A program made the translations under genes and the position numbers. Positions 26,036 through 34,278 of a stretch of 64,000 nucleotides of DNA are shown here, piece after piece. The DNA is from Pseudogracilibacillus sp037072025. Lineage in GTDB: Bacteria > Bacillota > Bacilli > Bacillales > Amphibacillaceae. The stretch covers positions 1 through 64,000 of the forward strand of contig NZ_JAXHDD010000018.1 in the NCBI RefSeq assembly GCF_037072025.1, given 5' to 3'. The notes under the pieces are model-generated. The model did no database searches. It saw nothing but the letters and a program-made list of their open reading frames with translations, and was not told the DNA's origin. Position 1 is the stretch's first letter. Each line of letters starts with the position of its first letter.

Positions 26036-26848
26036 TTAATTGGATTCTATTTTTTTCTTTGATTCTTTTGCACGTCTCACTTCATCCATAAATATTTTGG
26101 CGCGCTCAGGATAAATTGGATTTTTCATATCACCATTTTTAATCCACGTAGCAACACATACGCCATCATAATATTGTAAAAGGTCATATACATTATCACC
26201 TGTTGCCCCGCCCCCTAAAAAGATCGGCGTATTTTTTACTTTTGTTTTAGCCTTTTTCACTAATTCAATACTTTCAGCGGGACTTTTTCCAGCTATAAAC
26301 AAACCATCAGCAAATGCCTCATGTACCGATTCCCAAGCTGCATCTTCTATTGGTTTTCTTCCTAACGGTACTCCATGGACTTCATAAACATCCGCATATA
26401 TGGGAACCTCGCTCTTAATTCTTTTTCTAAGTTCATTTATTTCTACACATTGTGCTTGTAGTAGACCTGCACTTGTAACCTCTACACCGGTAAAAAGATG
26501 TTCTACCCTTACAAAATCAGCGCCTATCGCATCCGCAACTGATAAACCTGCAACACCATCCCAGTTCACTAAAATACCTAAAATTTGATCTGGATAATTT
26601 CTTTTTATTGCATCACCTATTTTCGTCATGTAAGCAATAGCTTCGGGTGATGCAAATTGTTTAATAGGCATATCATTCATGTTTTGCAAGACTATTCCAT
26701 CAAAACCATTTTTTAGTACCATTTCTGTTTCTCTTAATGATTGATCAATTATTTCCTCGATCTTTCGATCAGTATGTCTATAGCTTCCGGGTAGTGGATC
26801 GGGTTGAACCATAGACAGAGCTATACAATTAGATTTTTTCATATCCAA
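26036..26848 (-). CDS. BtpA/SgcQ-family TIM-barrel protein
   Basis: A 270-residue protein of the BtpA/SgcQ family, a TIM-barrel group whose catalytic role is not settled (named after cyanobacterial BtpA and E. coli SgcQ, the latter in a sugar PTS locus). Seen: ALSMVQPDPLPGSYRH near residues 11-26 (family VHLxPLPGSP), GFDGIVLQNMNDMPI near 48-62, NWDGVAGLSVADAIGADFVRVEHLFTGVEVTSAGLLQ near 95-131, YADVYEVHGVPLG near 151-163 and FLGGGATGDNVYDLLQYYDGVCVATWIKNG near 209-238. The latter is the phosphate-binding end of a beta-alpha barrel. It is the last gene of the ECF-transporter operon, 4 nt after the eIF2B-like gene, so it probably acts on a phosphorylated product of that pathway. Confidence 0.85.
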   Translation of the reverse strand: MDMKKSNCIALSMVQPDPLPGSYRHTDRKIEEIIDQSLRETEMVLKNGFDGIVLQNMNDMPIKQFASPEAIAYMTKIGDAIKRNYPDQILGILVNWDGVAGLSVADAIGADFVRVEHLFTGVEVTSAGLLQAQCVEINELRKRIKSEVPIYADVYEVHGVPLGRKPIEDAAWESVHEAFADGLFIAGKSPAESIELVKKAKTKVKNTPIFLGGGATGDNVYDLLQYYDGVCVATWIKNGDMKNPIYPERAKIFMDEVRRAKESKKKIESN

Positions 26849-26852
26849 TCTA

Positions 26853-27833
26853 TTATTCTCCCTTCAAATGATTATAAAAATTTATACTTACATTTAAGAA
26901 TTGATTAGCAGGAATAATGCCCTGTTCTGTTATGATGGCAGTTATATGTTCTGGATCGACGCCTAATAATTCAGGACACTGAAAAATGATCTTTTCCTTT
27001 TCACTTGTCTCCCAATTAATCCCTAATCTATCTTCTAAATTATTTATCTTTAATTCTTTACTATAACCATATAATGATCTTACATCTATTTTTATTAAAG
27101 GAGTAAGAACATACAATGGGATACGATACTCTTTACATACTAAACCAACAATATCGGATCCAGTAGTATTATAAGTAGTACCATCTGGTAAAATTGTTTC
27201 GGCTCCAATAAAGGCACCGTCACATTGCTTTAAATAATACATAATGGAACAATCCGGGATAAAATGCACTGTATGACCTGCATCTTGACAAGTTTTTACA
27301 AACGGATAGCCACCATCTATAACTCTACTCTCAGGTATAAATACTCTTAAATCTTCCGTTGCGTTCTTCAGATTTTTCAAAAAATCATTAACTGTACTTG
27401 AATAGTCAAATACCATGATACTTTTCATGGAAGATGCAATTTCTGTGCTATATTTAATGACATTTTTAGTATCTTCTTGTGCTTTTTCTGCATAAGAATT
27501 TTTCTTTTGAATGATACTCTCTACAGCTTCTGTGACATTCAAATTTCTAACATCATCTATTTTTCTAATCATAATGTTTATAGCATTACTAACTGCTTGA
27601 CTTTCATTTCCCCTTGTTTCAATAAAAAAGGTAGATAGGGTAATAATATTATCTACTACAATATCAGTAGATAATTGTTTCTCTCTACCATTTAATGCAA
27701 TAGATTCAATCATTTCACCTATCATATGAATATGTTTACTTGCCCCAAGGACTCGTTGGGTCACAATATCATCAAATGCTTCTATGCTAACTTCATCCTT
27801 TAATACATCCCTTGCTTCATTTAAATCTATCAT
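26853..27833 (-). CDS. eIF2B alpha/beta/delta-fold protein (sugar-1-phosphate isomerase superfamily)
   Basis: A 326-residue protein of the eIF2B/MtnA/ribose-1,5-bisphosphate isomerase superfamily. An N-terminal helical domain (to about 130) is followed by the Rossmann-like domain. Seen: VFIPESRVIDGGYPFV near residues 164-179 (family ESRP..G) and GAFIGAETILPDGTTYNTTGSDIVG near 206-230 (family GADAI..NG...NK.GT). Two positions that are catalytic in the isomerases look altered: the Cys of the THCN-type loop aligns with DYSS (143-146), and the Asp of GAD aligns with Glu212. Both changes resemble the non-catalytic eIF2B subunits. It sits between the ribokinase-like and BtpA genes. An isomerase role on ribose-1,5-bisphosphate-like substrates is possible, but the substitutions make this uncertain. 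Confidence 0.82.
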   Translation of the reverse strand: MIDLNEARDVLKDEVSIEAFDDIVTQRVLGASKHIHMIGEMIESIALNGREKQLSTDIVVDNIITLSTFFIETRGNESQAVSNAINIMIRKIDDVRNLNVTEAVESIIQKKNSYAEKAQEDTKNVIKYSTEIASSMKSIMVFDYSSTVNDFLKNLKNATEDLRVFIPESRVIDGGYPFVKTCQDAGHTVHFIPDCSIMYYLKQCDGAFIGAETILPDGTTYNTTGSDIVGLVCKEYRIPLYVLTPLIKIDVRSLYGYSKELKINNLEDRLGINWETSEKEKIIFQCPELLGVDPEHITAIITEQGIIPANQFLNVSINFYNHLKGE

Positions 27834-27930
27834 TTATATCATCCTTTTTAATTATGACAAACTATTTACTTATAAAGGTGTTTCCGAATGCAAACTACAA
27901 ATTCTATTTATTTTGAGGCTTTATGATGTT

Positions 27931-28869
27931 CTATATGTCAATATTAATTTGCTTCTGAAAATTTTCATAATCCTTTATTGTAGGCAAGGAATTTATTGCC
28001 CCTTTTTTTGTTACCGCAAGCGCGGCAACTTGAATAGCATGTTTAACCGCCTCGTCTAAATTATTTCTTCTTAACCAAAAATAAGACACAGCTCCAACAA
28101 AACAATCACCCGCACCAGTTGTATCAATAGCTTCCACTTTTGGAGCAGCATGATGTTTTATAACATTCCCACTTTTAAATACAGCTCCCTGCTCACCTAG
28201 TGTAATAATGATATGTTCGATTCCTAATTCTGAAATGATATGAATTGCCTCTTTAGCCGATTCAATAGAATCAACCTTATTTCCCGCTAGGAATTCGGCT
28301 TCAGGTTCATTAACAATGAGCAAATCGATCATTTTCATATAGTGATTTTCGATATCCACAATTGGTGCTAGATTTAATATAACCTTTTTTCCTTGTTTTG
28401 ACACTGTCTCAATCGTATATTGTGCGACATCCTTGGGCATTTCTAATTGTAATATAGCCCCTTGCGATCGCGTTACCTTTTCAACAGATTTATCAATATC
28501 GTCTTTAGTTAAATTTTCATTTGCACCTTTGTATGTCACTATGGAGTTACCACCAGCTTCATTTACCCAAACCATTGCGATTCCAGTTTGGACGTCTTCC
28601 GTAATTGTTACACATTCATTATCCACATGTGCTTTTGAAAGTTCTTCTTTCATCGACAATCCAATTTGATCATTACCTACGCGCCCAATCATTGCTGTTT
28701 TAGCACCTAACTTTGCAGACGCAACAGCCTGATTCGCCGCCTTTCCCCCTGGACTCACTATAAATTCGTTTGAAGCTAAAGTTTCTCCCGGTTTTGGAAG
28801 TTTTTCAACATACCCCACATAATCCATATTGAGACTGCCATAGACTACTAAATCCAGTTCTTTTTGCAA
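27931..28869 (-). CDS. ribokinase-like PfkB-family kinase
   Basis: A 312-residue PfkB-family kinase closest in layout to ribokinase. Seen: GSLNMDYVGYVEKLPKPGETL near residues 11-31 (family GSxNxD), GGKAANQAVASAKLGAKTAMIGRVGNDQIG near 41-70 (signature 1), and signature 2 DTTGAGDCFVGAVSYF near 248-263 with the catalytic Asp. Ribokinases phosphorylate O5 of ribose; relatives act on deoxyribose, nucleosides and other pentoses. Encoded 65 nt after the EcfA gene and 97 nt before the eIF2B-like gene on one strand, so it probably phosphorylates the solute brought in by the ECF importer. Confidence 0.88.
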   Translation of the reverse strand: MQKELDLVVYGSLNMDYVGYVEKLPKPGETLASNEFIVSPGGKAANQAVASAKLGAKTAMIGRVGNDQIGLSMKEELSKAHVDNECVTITEDVQTGIAMVWVNEAGGNSIVTYKGANENLTKDDIDKSVEKVTRSQGAILQLEMPKDVAQYTIETVSKQGKKVILNLAPIVDIENHYMKMIDLLIVNEPEAEFLAGNKVDSIESAKEAIHIISELGIEHIIITLGEQGAVFKSGNVIKHHAAPKVEAIDTTGAGDCFVGAVSYFWLRRNNLDEAVKHAIQVAALAVTKKGAINSLPTIKDYENFQKQINIDI

Positions 28870-28934
28870 TTAAAACATTCCCTTATAATTTTTTATTATT
28901 GTAGCTCGCCGAAATAAATCGTATGGTCTTATCT

Positions 28935-29732
28935 TTAGCAGAGATAATTGACCAATTCATGTCTAAATAAAAGATTTCGATCTTTAATTCCTAAACTTTT
29001 TGCAAGCTCACCAATCTCCGTTTTGCTTATATTCGACTTTTGAACAATCTCCTCATTCCAAAAAATCTCCCTAGGTGTGTCGTCGGCAATGATGCGTTTA
29101 TTAGCCATGGCAATCACTCTATTGAAGTTATTCGCAACAAATTCCATATCGTGAGTAATAGTTATGACACTTTTTCCTTCATCTTGCAATACATCCATGA
29201 TTTTTGATAATTGATTAATACCATTAAAGTCTTGTCCAGCTGAAGGTTCATCTAATATCAAATAGGGTGTATCCATCGCAATAAAAACAGCAATCGTTAC
29301 AAACTTTCTAATAGAATATGGAATATCAAATGGCTTCATCTCCATATATTTACCTATCCCTGTTAAATCAACTGCCTTATCGATTCGTTTTTTTACTTCT
29401 TCAGGCGATAAATCGACTCCTTTAAATGAATATTCAAGTTCCTTTGCCACAGTATTATTAAATATTTGATCATCTGGATTTTGAAATACGTACCCTACAT
29501 ATCTGGAGATTTGTGCAACAGTTTTTTCTTTTGTATTAATATTTTCGACTAAGACATCTCCATTTGTAGGTTTGTGTAAACCATTTAGTAATTTAACAGC
29601 CGTCGTTTTACCTGCTCCATTTTGACCAACTATTGCAACCCTTTCTCCCATTTGGATAGTGAAGTTTAAATCTTCGTTCGCTACATGTCCATTAGGGTAT
29701 GAAAAAGTGACATTTTTTACTTCTATAGACAT
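28935..29732 (-). CDS. ecfA: energy-coupling factor transporter ATPase (second EcfA)
   Basis: A 265-residue ATPase of the ECF (cobalt/vitamin type) importer family. Walker A GQNGAGKTT at residues 36-44, Q-loop FQNPDDQIFNN near 84-94 and Walker B LILDEPSAGQD near 160-170, followed by the switch His in TITHDMEF. The ABC signature is not LSGGQ: the segment reads IPYSIRKFVTIAVF near 138-151. I recall this SIRK form from some ECF ATPases, so it may be a subfamily trait. Its partner has a canonical signature. It starts inside the preceding ATPase gene (10-nt overlap), consistent with an obligate EcfA-EcfA' heterodimer. Confidence 0.9.
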   Translation of the reverse strand: MSIEVKNVTFSYPNGHVANEDLNFTIQMGERVAIVGQNGAGKTTAVKLLNGLHKPTNGDVLVENINTKEKTVAQISRYVGYVFQNPDDQIFNNTVAKELEYSFKGVDLSPEEVKKRIDKAVDLTGIGKYMEMKPFDIPYSIRKFVTIAVFIAMDTPYLILDEPSAGQDFNGINQLSKIMDVLQDEGKSVITITHDMEFVANNFNRVIAMANKRIIADDTPREIFWNEEIVQKSNISKTEIGELAKSLGIKDRNLLFRHELVNYLC

Positions 29733-30583
29733 ATCTTTTCACTATCCTTTTTTAAAATCTGTTCTTTTGCTTCATCTTTTGTAATTGCAAAACGATCAAA
29801 AGGTTTATTTGCCCTTTGCATATCATGGCTAAGCAAAGCAATTTGCGGTACACCTATACCTTTCATTAATAAGCTTTCATCTGCTAAAACCCTTTTTGTG
29901 TTACCTTTAGCAACCAGTTCACCTTGATTAATAGCTAATATTTCATCGGCGTATTCCGCTATCAAATCTATTTTATGTTCAACCAATAAAATAGTTTTAC
30001 CCTGTTCCTTTAACATATGAATGATTTCAAATACATCTGAAGTACCCTTAGGATCCAATTGTGATGTAGGTTCATCGATAACAAAAATATCACAATCCAT
30101 CGCAACAATAGCTGCAAAGGCAACTCTTTGACGTTGACCACCTGAAAGTCTGTTCGGATTCTTGGTAATTAAATGTTCTATTTTCAAGCGTTTTGATACA
30201 TCCATTACTTTTGATATAATTTCTTCTCTCTTTACACCTAAATTCTCAAGCCCTAATGCTATTTCCTCGAACACAGTTTCTTTTATACCACTGATTTGTG
30301 TAAAAGGATTTTGAAATATATATCCAACTAAGGAAGCTAAAGTACCACTATCCCATTCCCTAATTTCCTTTCCATCAATATATACTTCACCTGTCAATTC
30401 CCCACCATAAAAGCTTGGAATTAGACCTTTAATTAAATTACATATTGTCGTTTTCCCTCCTCCATTGGGACCGATAATTCCGTAGAGTTTCCCTTTTTCA
30501 AATGTATAACTAATATTTTTTAAAGTCTCGTCATGGGCTAAAGGATATTTATATGAAATGTCTTTCATTTCTATATAACTCAT
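29723..30583 (-). CDS. ecfA: energy-coupling factor transporter ATPase (first EcfA)
   Basis: A 286-residue ECF ATPase. Walker A GPNGGGKTT near residues 35-43, Q-loop IFQNPFTQISG near 88-98, signature RLSGGQRQRVAFAAI near 141-155, Walker B IFVIDEPTSQLDPKG near 162-176 and the switch His in LLVEHKID near 191-198. The ATG at 30583 is chosen because AAAGGA lies about 12 nt upstream and the family N-terminus begins MSYIEMKDISYKY; the longer frame would run into the IS110 flank. It is separated from ecfT by the IS110 insertion and overlaps the second EcfA gene by 10 nt. Confidence 0.9.
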   Translation of the reverse strand: MSYIEMKDISYKYPLAHDETLKNISYTFEKGKLYGIIGPNGGGKTTICNLIKGLIPSFYGGELTGEVYIDGKEIREWDSGTLASLVGYIFQNPFTQISGIKETVFEEIALGLENLGVKREEIISKVMDVSKRLKIEHLITKNPNRLSGGQRQRVAFAAIVAMDCDIFVIDEPTSQLDPKGTSDVFEIIHMLKEQGKTILLVEHKIDLIAEYADEILAINQGELVAKGNTKRVLADESLLMKGIGVPQIALLSHDMQRANKPFDRFAITKDEAKEQILKKDSEKICL

Positions 30584-30748
30584 AAAAAGTATCATTCCTT
30601 TCGCTGCGCTCAAGGCACAAATATTTAATGAAAGATAATCTCCACACCCTAAATACTGCTATAATATAGTTGGATAAGCAGATATACTACAGAGCACGGG
30701 GAGGTGAGTGGTGACAGTTTAAATACTGCCCGCATAAAAAGATGTGCC

Positions 30749-30836
30749 GTTTGCCATTTTCAAGTACAAATAAGTGTGCCAATGAGCACGTAAACTAATC
30801 TTTATATAAACAATTCCAGTTTAGTACGTGGCAAAC
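30749..30836 (+). ncRNA. candidate bridge-RNA region of the IS110 element
   Basis: The non-coding leader upstream of the transposase contains nested complementarity: GTTTGCCA (30749-30756) with TGGCAAAC (30829-30836), and CACGTAAACT (30787-30796) with AGTTTAGTACGTG (30818-30830, three bases bulged). IS110 elements are established to encode a structured bridge RNA in a non-coding end that guides donor and target choice; the location and pairing fit, but the loops were not identified. The boundaries are those of the pairing only. Confidence 0.3.
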
Positions 30837-30883
30837 AGTCAATGTCTGCTTTATCCACTATAAAATTAGAAGGGGATGTGTTT

Positions 30884-32136
30884 ATGCTAAGGATTGTTTA
30901 TCCTATTTGTTGTGGAATTGATGTCCACAAAAAGTTTGTTGTGGCAACGGTAGGTACTACGAACCAATCGGGGGTTACCGAGTACCAAACCAAGCAATTT
31001 TCAACTTTTACAGAAGATTTACTTCATCTTCGAGATTGGTTGAAATCTCAATCTTGCGTCCATGTCTGTATGGAATCTACTGGCAAATACTGGCATCCTG
31101 TGTTTAATGTTTTGGAAAATGACTGTGATATTGTCGTCGCTACCCAAAATACGTTAAGGGTCTCCGTGGTAAGAAAAACGATATAAAAGACTCCGTTTGG
31201 CTTTACGATTTGCACAAACACGGTTTAGTTCCTGGTAGCTTTATACCACCTTTAGAAATCCGTCAAATCCGTGATTTGATGAGATATCGATTTAAGCTCA
31301 TCAACTTTAAAACAAGTGAGATAAACCGTGTACAGAACTCGCTTACCGTATCCAATATTATGATTTCCAGTGTGGTCTCCGATAAATTTGGTGTAAGCTC
31401 CATGAATATTATTCAACATATTCTAGATAATCCGGATGACACTAATTTCGATGTTTCCTCGATGCTACATGGTAGCATGAAACATAAGACGAAAACTATT
31501 GTGAAATCCATTCAAGGAAACCTGACCGAACCACAAACTGATAAGATGAGTGTATCACTTGACCATATGGAGAGCATTGAAAAGCACATCAGCGATATCG
31601 AATCGGTTGTTTTAAAATTAGTTCAACCCTACTTACCACAGGTGGAATTAATCTTATCCTTACCAGGCATTAAAGATATTTTTAAAGCTATCGCAATTCT
31701 TGGCGAAATTGGCGTAGATATGTCTGTGTTTCATTCCCAGAAACACATTTGCTCTTGGACCGGACTTACACCGCAAAACAATGAAAGTGTTGGAAAGAAA
31801 AATCCGTCCGTATTTCACGAGCTGGTGTTTATATCAAGCCTTTATTGGTACAATGCGCAAATGCTGCGATTAAAAGTAAGGATTGTCCTTACTTCAAAAT
31901 GCGCTATGAGCAAATTAAAAAACGTCGGGGTCACAAAAAATCGATTATTGCGATTGCTAATTATCTGTATTTACCAAATGCTTGATAAAAATGAGCCATT
32001 TAATGACGAGTTATACAAAATAGACATCCATCCAAAACCAAAGCGTCCATATGCACCACAGATTACAGAAGATATGGCGATAAGATATCTAGAAACTTTT
32101 GGTTACCAAATACCCGATAAACGTGTAATCACTTAA
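30884..32136 (+). pseudogene. IS110-family transposase, three frame lesions
   Basis: The intact protein would be an IS110-family DEDD transposase of about 415 residues. The N-terminal RuvC-like part reads CCGIDVHKKFVVATVGT with CMESTGKYWHPVF (first Asp and Glu). Lesion 1: one A is missing near 31143, where restoring it gives ANPKYVKGLRGKKNDIKDS, the family's D-containing motif. Lesion 2: one A is missing near 31800 (GKK-KSVRISRAGVYIKPLL in the shifted frame). Lesion 3: the frame returns near 31955 (likely a 5-nt loss), after which CIYQMLDKNEPFNDELY is read. The C-terminal SWTGLTPQNNESVGKK is the transposase_20-type region. Start ATG 30884 has AAGGGG upstream. It cannot make active transposase. 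Confidence 0.85.
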
Positions 32137-32229
32137 TGTTATTATATCCATAATATTAGTAATCTTCAGTCTACCACGTAGGCTTATTTCGCATGCCCTT
32201 TTTTATTTATGGTGACCGCTTGTGTTCTT

Positions 32230-33018
32230 TCAAACTAAGACCTCCCAAATTATATAACTTATGATGACAATATCGATTACAACCACTGCTACCTTTTCCA
32301 CACCCGGAGTTGGACGAAGAAATCTTAAATGTGTATTTTTATTATCTGACGAAAATGCTCTTGCATCCATTGCAATCGATCTTTCCTCCGCCCCTGTAAT
32401 AGCCCCTAAAAACAACGGACTTAATACAGGGACAAATGCCTTAATTCTAAACAATATATTTCCCTCAGTTTCTATTCCCCGCGATCTTTGAGAATCCATA
32501 ATTACAGATGTTTTATCTTTTAAGTCCATTACTAATTGTAATGAAGATAATATAATATAACTTATCCTATGTGAAAAGCCAATTTTCTCCAAAGCATAAG
32601 TGAAATCCTCCGCCTTAATTGTTACAGTCAGTAACACTAATAAACCACATACAACTAGCATAATTGTTGCATACTGAATACCTAAATTAATACCTTCTTG
32701 AGTAATCTTGATGAAACCTAACTTATAAACGAGGTTCTCACCGGGCCAAAACAATGCCCGAACAATAAAGAAAAACGGCCCTATAACCAATGCTAATTTT
32801 AAAAATGGATTAATAAATGCTTTAAATCTACCTGCTACGACTGCTATCATTATATACGCAATGGTTAACGCGATGTTTACCTCCCACTTTTGAAGAAAAA
32901 GTGGGATCAATGCTAGAAATATATACAGATTCAATTTGTTTAAAGGATTTATATTTAAAAACCAATTTTTACTCTTCTGTGGATTCCGATAATAATTAAT
33001 AAACGCCTCATCCATCAT
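32230..33018 (-). CDS. ecfT: energy-coupling factor transporter transmembrane subunit (EcfT)
   Basis: A 262-residue membrane protein with about five helices and the two cytoplasmic coupling motifs of EcfT: SQRSRGIETEG near residues 178-188 and AMDARAFSS near 220-228 (family Ala-Arg-Ser/Gly-type motifs that contact the two ATPases). N-terminal part FLNINPLNKLNLYIFLALIPLF is typical. It follows the S-component gene by 34 nt. Its ATPase partners are now 1.6 kb away beyond the IS110 insertion. Confidence 0.9.
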   Translation of the reverse strand: MMDEAFINYYRNPQKSKNWFLNINPLNKLNLYIFLALIPLFLQKWEVNIALTIAYIMIAVVAGRFKAFINPFLKLALVIGPFFFIVRALFWPGENLVYKLGFIKITQEGINLGIQYATIMLVVCGLLVLLTVTIKAEDFTYALEKIGFSHRISYIILSSLQLVMDLKDKTSVIMDSQRSRGIETEGNILFRIKAFVPVLSPLFLGAITGAEERSIAMDARAFSSDNKNTHLRFLRPTPGVEKVAVVVIDIVIISYIIWEVLV

Positions 33019-33052
33019 ACTGTCCTCCTTGTATTACAATGCACATTTGAAA

Positions 33053-33634
33053 TTAAGAATTTTTCAGATACGCACTACTATTTGGAAGTTTAACTAATGT
33101 TCTTTCAGGTATATTTTTCACAATTAAAAACGTAATTAATGCGGTAGGGATCTTATCAATCATGTCTACAGACATATTAGATATAAAAGCACTTGCCCAA
33201 ACCGGAAAACCTGCAGACATCAATAAACCACCAAACACACCGGTACCACTTACACCAAACCCATTAAATAAGAAAAGTGAAATTAAACTTCCTGAAATCC
33301 CTACTAATATTCCCATACCTGCTCCAGCTACACCAGCCTTCCATGCCGCTGTAAATACTCCCTTTTTACCTAAATATCCAGCTAGAAAACCCATTAATAA
33401 AAAGTTAGATAGATAAAAAAGCGATTGGGGATTTGTAATCGCAATACTTAAACATGTAAGTAAACCAACAATTAAACCAGCGACAGGACCGGCTATTGCT
33501 GCAATAGTAAATGTTCCAATCGTATCTAAAAACAACGGTAGTTTTAATAATACAGCTAACTGACCACCTACGAAATTAACCGCAACACCAATCGGTATCA
33601 AAAAAATAATTAAACCTACGTTTTTATTTTTCAT
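33053..33634 (-). CDS. ECF transporter S component, unknown ligand
   Basis: A 193-residue protein with about six helices, the size of an ECF substrate-binding S component. Seen: GLIIFLIPIGVAVNFVGGQLAVLLKLPLFLDTIGTFTIAAIAGPVAGLIVGLLT near residues 7-60, including the LxxFLDTIGT-type segment seen in several S-component groups, and a small-residue-rich helix that packs on EcfT. No ligand can be assigned. The gene order with an AllA-like cupin, ribokinase, eIF2B-like protein and BtpA suggests a pentose, nucleoside or related compound. It shares the operon's promoter with the AllA-like gene. Confidence 0.85.
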   Translation of the reverse strand: MKNKNVGLIIFLIPIGVAVNFVGGQLAVLLKLPLFLDTIGTFTIAAIAGPVAGLIVGLLTCLSIAITNPQSLFYLSNFLLMGFLAGYLGKKGVFTAAWKAGVAGAGMGILVGISGSLISLFLFNGFGVSGTGVFGGLLMSAGFPVWASAFISNMSVDMIDKIPTALITFLIVKNIPERTLVKLPNSSAYLKNS

Positions 33635-33694
33635 TTATTATACCTCCAATTGTTTATTTTCATTTTCGGAAAATATTTTCTAAGAAAATTAATA

Positions 33695-34210
33695 TTATTT
33701 TAACTTTATATTTATTGCTCTATCATTTATAAAAGGCACCCAAGGATTTACCATTTCATCTCCGAATTTATCTGGCTTTTTTTCAATAGCAAAAAGATAA
33801 GTAGAATCACCATTAACTGGATAGGAAGGGCTATGCCATACTCCTTTATTAATAATAATTCCTTGTCCTGGTTTAATACGAAAGGCTTTCACTGTGTCAG
33901 GTCTTGGTTTTTCATTGGGATCATTTATATCTTGACAAATTGCAACCGGCTGTATAATCTCTTTGTCTAATGCTAACAAAAGTTCTTCCCTGCTTACATG
34001 TCGTTCCATAGAGTCAACTACCAATTCACGTTCTTTTGTATTTACTAATCCCATACCAATTGGCACGGAGACATCCAACATAGCAATATAATTCCAACAT
34101 TCCCATCCTTTTCCCACCTTTGGAGCTGGTGTATTAGGTAAGTCAACTATTTTTCCAAATGGTTCAAACTCCTTTGCACTTAACTCTTGTACCTCTACAT
34201 TTATCATCAT
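33695..34210 (-). CDS. ureidoglycolate lyase-like cupin (AllA superfamily)
   Basis: A 171-residue cupin of the AllA (ureidoglycolate lyase) superfamily. Seen: LSAKEFEPFGKIVDLP near residues 10-25, SMERHVSREELLLAL near 67-81 (AllA-like ERH element), IQPVAICQDINDP near 86-98 and PGQGIIINKGVWHSPSYPV near 115-133 (the GVWH motif, His as likely metal or substrate ligand). AllA releases urea from ureidoglycolate, but this protein is in a GntR-ECF-ribokinase operon, not with allantoin genes, so it may be a sugar-related cupin such as an isomerase. It is the first gene of the operon. RBS GGAGAG precedes ATGATG. Confidence 0.75.
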   Translation of the reverse strand: MMINVEVQELSAKEFEPFGKIVDLPNTPAPKVGKGWECWNYIAMLDVSVPIGMGLVNTKERELVVDSMERHVSREELLLALDKEIIQPVAICQDINDPNEKPRPDTVKAFRIKPGQGIIINKGVWHSPSYPVNGDSTYLFAIEKKPDKFGDEMVNPWVPFINDRAINIKLK

Positions 34211-34248
34211 AATATCTCTCCTACCAAATTATAATCTTAATTACTTAC

Positions 34249-34262
34249 TTGAAACGCTTTCA
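34249..34262. promoter_or_regulatory. cre-like site in the ECF operon promoter
   Basis: TTGAAACGCTTTCA at 34249-34262 carries the palindromic core GAAACGCTTTC of CcpA sites and differs from TGWAANCGNTNWCA at the second and third positions. It lies about 40 nt upstream of the AllA-like start and 17 nt beyond the GntR stop, where it could repress the ECF operon in the presence of preferred sugars. Confidence 0.5.
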
Positions 34263-34278
34263 TTTGAAGTAGTCATGT

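Larger units (their letters stand above)
30610..32225 (+). mobile_element. decayed IS110-family insertion sequence inside the ECF operon
   Basis: An IS110-type element lies between ecfT (ends 32230) and ecfA (starts 30583), in the opposite orientation to the operon. The boundaries are approximate: IS110 elements have no clear terminal repeats and I see none. It comprises a structured leader of about 240 nt, a transposase gene with at least three frame lesions (30884-32136) and a short tail. Without it, ecfT and ecfA would be close neighbours in a single ECF operon, so the element disrupts or weakens expression of the downstream ATPase, kinase, eIF2B-like and BtpA genes. Confidence 0.75.

Noticed and set aside
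31210..32136. Separate transposase gene starting at 31210
   Set aside because: It is the downstream part of the IS110 transposase whose N-terminal half ends at a frameshift near 31143; not an independent gene.
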